Below, one piece after another: positions 60,155 through 64,000 of a stretch of 64,000 nucleotides of DNA. Each line of letters starts with the position of its first letter. Within the stretch, counting starts at the first letter, position 1. The DNA comes from Streptomyces sp. 71268 (GTDB lineage Bacteria > Actinomycetota > Actinomycetes > Streptomycetales > Streptomycetaceae), in contig NZ_CP114200.1 of assembly GCF_029392895.1 (NCBI RefSeq), positions 2,697,001-2,761,000 on the forward strand. The letters are read 5' to 3'. Made by a program: the position numbers and the translations under genes. Under the pieces are notes generated by a model. It made no database searches, was not told the DNA's origin, and saw nothing but the letters and a program-made list of their open reading frames with translations.

Positions 60155-63100
60155 TCACGCGTCGGGGCGCGGGCCGTGGGGCGGGGCGGGCTCGTCGCCG
60201 AGCAGCACGCGTTCGATCTCGGCCCGGCCGGGGAGCGGGTGCGGCCGCACGATGTCGCCGGTGCGGACGTAGAGGAAGGTGGCCGTGACGGCGGACAGCG
60301 GCAGGCCGTGCTGCTCGGCCCAGGCCAACCGGTACACGGCGAGCTGGAGCGGATCGGCGTCCTGCGCCCGGTTCGTCTTCCAGTCGACGATCTCGTACGT
60401 GTACGGGTGCGCCGCCGCCTCGTGCGGGGTCTCGTCGTACCGGGCCCCGCCGTGAGCGGACCCCTCGTGCGCGGTCTCGTCGTGACCGGTCTCACCGTGT
60501 CCGGTCTCGTCGGGCGCGACCGGCTCGGGGGTGGCCTCGGTGCCGGTGCCGGTCCCTGGGGCGGGGGCGCGGTAGCGGTAGACCGCGTCGATCCGGCCGC
60601 GGACCACCCGGCCGGCGAGCGTGAGCTGGAACGGCGCCTCGACGCGGTACGGCGTGCGCCGGGCGTACGGGGTGCGGTTGAACGCCTCCTTGAGCGCCTC
60701 CAGGTCTCCCCCGTCGTCGTCCGGTTCGCCGTACTCGTCCGCGCCCGGCAGGTCGTCCGGGCCGAGCAGGGGCAGCGGCAGGGCCTCGAACCGCGACTCG
60801 ACCCAGGCGTGGAAGCGGGTGCCCCGGCGCGCCGCGGGCCTGGGCGGGCGCGGCATGGGGCGGGCCAGCTCGCGGGCGAAGCCGTCCGGGTCGGCGGCGA
60901 GCCGGAGCAGTTGGGTGGCGCTCAGCGCGGCGGGGACGAGCACGTCGCGCACGGTCGCGCGGGCCCGGCGCAGTTCGCCGGCGAGCGCGTCGAGGTCCCG
61001 GTCCCAGGACGCGGCGAGCCGGGCCTCCTCGGGCAGCAGCCGCCCACCCACCGGCTCCCCGGTCCGACCGGCGGCCGCGTCGTCGTACGGGTCGGTGCCG
61101 TACGGATCGGAGTCGTACGGATCGGAGTCGTACGGGTCGGTGCCGTACGGGTCGGCGTCGTCGGTGGGGGCGGCCGGTGGGGGCGTGCCGCGCTCCGGAG
61201 CCGGGGGCCGGGCGGCGGGGTGGCGCGCGTCGTGGCCGGACGGGGCCTCCGGGCCGGGGCCCGGGGCAGCGTCCGCGTGGGTCGGGGCGGCCTGCCGTAC
61301 GAGGTGGGCGCGGACGGCCTCGGCCGCGCGGCGGCGGTGGGCCAGCGCCGTCGGGTCGAGCGGCAGCGGCCAGGTCCGGTCGGCGCGCGCCGTCGGGTCC
61401 TGGTCGTGCTCCGGATCCGGGTCGCGCAGCGCCGGGTTCTCCTCGCCCGGCTCCGGCGCGGGCGCCCAGGACTCGATCTCGCTGTCGCCCGCCTCGCAGT
61501 GCTCCCGCAGCGCCTCCAGGAAGGCGGACGGGCCGCGCGGCTTCTTCTGCGAGGGGCCCCACCAGTGGCCGGAGCCGAGCAGCAGGGAGCGGGGGCGGGT
61601 GAAGGTCACGTAGCCGAGGCGGAGTTCCTCGGTGCGCTGGTGCTCCTTCATCGCGGCCTTGAACGCGTTCAGCCCCCTGGCGTCCCAGCTCGCCACCGTG
61701 GGCAGGGTGTCGGCGTCGCCGCGCAGCGCGTGCGGCAGCACTCTGGCGCTGGCCGTCCAGGACTCGCGGGACTGTTCGCTCGGGAACGTCTTCGCGACCA
61801 GACCCGGCACCGCGACCACGTCCCACTCCAGCCCCTTGGACTTGTGCGCGGTGAGCACCTTCACCGTGTTCTCGCCGCCCGGGAGCGCGTTGTCCAGGCC
61901 CTTCTCGTACTGGGCGGCCGTGCGGAGGAAGCCGAGGAACGCCGGCAGCGTGGGCTCGCCCTCCAGCGCGGACGCGCCGCCCTGGCGGGTGGCGAACCCG
62001 GCGGCGACGTCCAGGAAGTTGCCGAGCGTCTCGCGGCGCCGGGCGGCCAGCGCGTGCGGCGACGCGGAGAGTTCCACCTCAAGGCCGGTCACCGTGAGGA
62101 CGCGGTGCAGTACGTCCATGAGTGGGTCGCCGAGGGAGCGGCGCAGTTCGCGCAGTTCGGCGGCGAGCCGGGCGAAGCGGACGCGGGCCTGCGGGGAGAA
62201 CGGCAGGTCGTGCGCCGCGTCGGCCCGGGCCCGGTCGGGGCCCGGGTCCCCAATGTGGTCCGCGTCCTGGCCGTGGTCGTGGCCTTGGTGCTGGTCGTGG
62301 TCGTGGCCCTGGTCGGGGTGGGCCGCGGCCGGGGTGTCGAGGACGAAGGTGTCGAGGGCGTCGGCCAGCGAGATGGCCTCGGCCGGGTCCACGCCCTCGA
62401 CGGCCTCGGCCAGCCGGCGGTCGGCGTCCTGGTCGGGGCTCTCGTGGTCGCGCCGTACGAGGGAGCGCGCGCGGCGGCCGAGCAGCGCCAGGTCACGCGC
62501 CCCGATGCGCCAGCGCGGGCCGGTGAGCAGTCGTACCAGGGCCGCGTTGGCCGTCGGGTCCTGGAGCACCTCGCACACGGCGACCAGGTCGGCGACCTCG
62601 GGCAGGTGCAGCAGCCCGGACAGGCCCACCACCTCCACCGGGACGTCCCGGCTGACCAGCGCGGCGTGGATCTCGGCGAAGTCCACGGCCGTACGGCACA
62701 GCACCGCGATCTCCCCCGGTTCGGTGCCCGTACGCACCAGGTGGGCTATGGAGTCCGCGAGCCAGGCCATCTCGTCGGCGTGCGTGGGCAGCAGCGCGCA
62801 GCGCACCAGGCCGTCGCGCTCGGCGCCGGGCGCCGGGCGCAGCGCCTCCACGCCCGCGTGCCGGGCGCGCAACGGGGCCGCGAGCCGGTTGGCGAGCGCG
62901 AGCAGCCGGCCGCCGCTGCGCCGGTTCTCGCTGAGCGCGAACCGCTCGGCCGGGCCGCCCCGTACCGCCCCCGGGGCCTCGGCGGTGGGGGCGTCGGTGA
63001 GGGAAGGCGGACCGTCGGCGTGGGCGGGGCGGGTGGCCGCGCGGGGGAAGTGCTCCGGGAAGTCGTCCAGGTTGGCCACGGAGGCACCGCGCCAGCCGTA

Positions 63101-64000
63101 GATCGCCTGGCACGGGTCGCCCACGGCGGTCACGGCGTGCCCCACGCCCTCGCCGACTCCCCGCGCGCCCGGCGCGCCGTCACCCGGCGGCACCCGCTCG
63201 CCCGCCGGCACCCGCTCGTACGACGACGCCTGCTCACCCGGCGACGCTTGCTCGCCCGCGCCGAACAGGCTCGACAGCAGGAGCCGCTGGGCCACCGAAG
63301 TGTCCTGGTACTCGTCGAGGAGGACGACCGCGAACTCCGCGCGCAGCGCCCGGCCGACCTCGGGGTGGTTACGCGCCAGGGTCGCCGACAGGGCGATCTG
63401 GTCGCCGAAGTCGAGCAGGTCGAGGCGGCGCTTCTCGGCGCGGTAGCGGCCGACGAGGTCAAGCAGTTCGAGCCGGGCCCGGGCCGCGTCGGGCACCTTG
63501 CGCAGGTCGTCGTTGCTGAGCTTGACGGCGTCGAGCGCGGCGAGAAGCTCCGTGTCGTGCTCCCGCAGTCGCTCGACCGGGACCAGGTGCTCGGCCAGTT
63601 CGCCGTCCAGGGCGAGCAGGTCGGTCACCAGGTCGGCGAAGGAGCGGGTGAGCGCCGGATAGGGGCCGGGGGCGGTGCGCAGCACGCGCGCGGCGAGCTG
63701 GAACCGGGTGGCGTCGGCGAGCAGTCGCGCGCCGGGCTCGACGCCGATCCGCAACCCGTGGTCCTTCAGCAACTGCCCCGCGAACGCGTGGTACGTGGAG
63801 ATCCGCGGCTCACCCGGAACCTCGTCCTCCGTACCGGCCAGGCCCGTTGCACCGGCCGGGGCTCCCCCGCCGCCCGGCTCGCCGACGCCGGCCCGCAGCA
63901 GCGCCTTGCGCACCCGCTCGGCCAGCTCGCCGGCCGCCTTGTTGGTGAAGGTCAGCCCCAGCACCTGCTCGGGCGCGACCTGGCCGGTGCCGACCAGCCA
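60155..64000 (-). CDS. adnB: AdnB-like helicase-nuclease (partial, 5' end beyond window)
   Basis: C-terminal 1281 residues of a UvrD-like motor fused to a RecB-type nuclease, the actinobacterial end-resection machine AdnAB. Seen: TFTNKAAGELAERVRKAL, VVLLDEYQDTSVAQRLLL (motif II), VGDPCQAIYGWRGASVA (III), HKSKGLEWDVVAVPGL (V) and GYVTFTRPRSLLLG (VI). The nuclease has RIDAVYRY, then EIVDWKTNRAQDADPLQLAV (DxKT, QxxxY). Walker A lies outside the window. Low-complexity inserts interrupt it: Gly/Asp/His near 62245-62325, five 15-bp Tyr-Asp-Pro repeats at 61085-61159, and a His/Glu tract near 60410-60510. AdnB rather than AdnA is inferred from synteny (nudC side). Confidence 0.88.
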   Translation of the reverse strand, partial: WLVGTGQVAPEQVLGLTFTNKAAGELAERVRKALLRAGVGEPGGGGAPAGATGLAGTEDEVPGEPRISTYHAFAGQLLKDHGLRIGVEPGARLLADATRFQLAARVLRTAPGPYPALTRSFADLVTDLLALDGELAEHLVPVERLREHDTELLAALDAVKLSNDDLRKVPDAARARLELLDLVGRYRAEKRRLDLLDFGDQIALSATLARNHPEVGRALRAEFAVVLLDEYQDTSVAQRLLLSSLFGAGEQASPGEQASSYERVPAGERVPPGDGAPGARGVGEGVGHAVTAVGDPCQAIYGWRGASVANLDDFPEHFPRAATRPAHADGPPSLTDAPTAEAPGAVRGGPAERFALSENRRSGGRLLALANRLAAPLRARHAGVEALRPAPGAERDGLVRCALLPTHADEMAWLADSIAHLVRTGTEPGEIAVLCRTAVDFAEIHAALVSRDVPVEVVGLSGLLHLPEVADLVAVCEVLQDPTANAALVRLLTGPRWRIGARDLALLGRRARSLVRRDHESPDQDADRRLAEAVEGVDPAEAISLADALDTFVLDTPAAAHPDQGHDHDQHQGHDHGQDADHIGDPGPDRARADAAHDLPFSPQARVRFARLAAELRELRRSLGDPLMDVLHRVLTVTGLEVELSASPHALAARRRETLGNFLDVAAGFATRQGGASALEGEPTLPAFLGFLRTAAQYEKGLDNALPGGENTVKVLTAHKSKGLEWDVVAVPGLVAKTFPSEQSRESWTASARVLPHALRGDADTLPTVASWDARGLNAFKAAMKEHQRTEELRLGYVTFTRPRSLLLGSGHWWGPSQKKPRGPSAFLEALREHCEAGDSEIESWAPAPEPGEENPALRDPDPEHDQDPTARADRTWPLPLDPTALAHRRRAAEAVRAHLVRQAAPTHADAAPGPGPEAPSGHDARHPAARPPAPERGTPPPAAPTDDADPYGTDPYDSDPYDSDPYGTDPYDDAAAGRTGEPVGGRLLPEEARLAASWDRDLDALAGELRRARATVRDVLVPAALSATQLLRLAADPDGFARELARPMPRPPRPAARRGTRFHAWVESRFEALPLPLLGPDDLPGADEYGEPDDDGGDLEALKEAFNRTPYARRTPYRVEAPFQLTLAGRVVRGRIDAVYRYRAPAPGTGTGTEATPEPVAPDETGHGETGHDETAHEGSAHGGARYDETPHEAAAHPYTYEIVDWKTNRAQDADPLQLAVYRLAWAEQHGLPLSAVTATFLYVRTGDIVRPHPLPGRAEIERVLLGDEPAPPHGPRPDA
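61085..61159. repeat. Five 15-bp tandem repeats inside adnB
   Basis: Units of TACGGRTCGGNGYCG at 61085, 61100, 61115, 61130 and 61145. They encode a (T/S)DPYG/D pentapeptide repeat on the minus strand. Confidence 0.88.

Noticed and set aside
61085..61159. Tandem 15-bp array as a possible CRISPR
   Set aside because: There are no spacers between units, the array is in frame inside adnB, and no cas genes are present anywhere in the window.

Overview
The window is high-GC actinobacterial DNA, almost certainly a Streptomyces chromosome core region. The evidence is the gene content: dasR with dasA and dasB, sigR-rsrA with the two-start sigR arrangement, a wblC-type WhiB protein with an AT-hook, mycoredoxin, adnB and uvrD2. 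Other support is the very strong GC bias at third codon positions and the frequent GTG starts. No insertion sequence, prophage, CRISPR array or secondary-metabolite cluster is visible. Nearly all of it is vertically inherited housekeeping and regulatory DNA with short intergenic gaps.

Layout. 1-3.2 kb: chitobiose/GlcNAc uptake (dasB cut by the left edge, dasA) divergent from its GntR regulator dasR, with dre operators between them. 3.3-7.6 kb: a PIG-L deacetylase, then a CstA-type carbon-starvation transporter and its DUF466 partner; a dre-like site lies upstream of cstA. 7.6-12 kb: NrdR boxes and a cobalamin riboswitch ahead of the class Ia ribonucleotide reductase operon nrdAB. 12.1-18.4 kb: a small membrane protein, peptide deformylase, a TPR protein and two overlapping HD/HD-GYP membrane proteins. 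18.9-20.4 kb: sigR-rsrA, the thiol-stress sigma factor and its zinc anti-sigma factor, with an autoregulatory promoter. 20.5-28.8 kb: an alpha/beta hydrolase, a SRAP/HMCES-type DNA-crosslink protein, an M50-like membrane metalloprotease, aroA, rsgA, an SMR efflux protein, a TetR regulator, hisN and a CBS protein. 29-32.2 kb: catalase divergent from a Fur-family regulator, and a Rieske protein. 32.6-35.1 kb: two near-identical initiator tRNA genes bracketing a long Sel1-repeat protein. 35-44.7 kb: UPF0182, PPA1309-family, Lon-like PDZ protease, a 56-aa membrane peptide, moaE, an SDR epimerase, a DUF2342 zincin and a NUDIX protein. 44.9-48.2 kb: three tandem AIM24-domain genes, the first-transcribed fused to TerD. 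48.6-52.4 kb: a YgjP-like metalloprotease, a ThiF-like protein and an ABC1 kinase. 52.8-64 kb: a zinc-finger peptide, the wblC attenuation unit, uvrD2, mrx1, nudC, an M20 dipeptidase and adnB, which runs off the right edge.

How the parts connect. Thiol-oxidative stress is a theme: sigR-rsrA and mrx1 both carry textbook sigma-R promoters (GGGAAT-N18-GTTG), and catalase with its Fur-family regulator lies nearby. DNA metabolism is another: nrdAB, SRAP, uvrD2 and adnB. From UPF0182 to adnB the content resembles the mycobacterial whiB7/uvrD2/adnAB neighbourhood. The richest regulatory region is the leader of wblC. It has an AT-rich WblC-type promoter embedded in the end of uvrD2, a well-initiated 110-codon upstream ORF whose stop codon sits in a small hairpin, a competing antiterminator pairing, and a strong intrinsic terminator before the wblC start.
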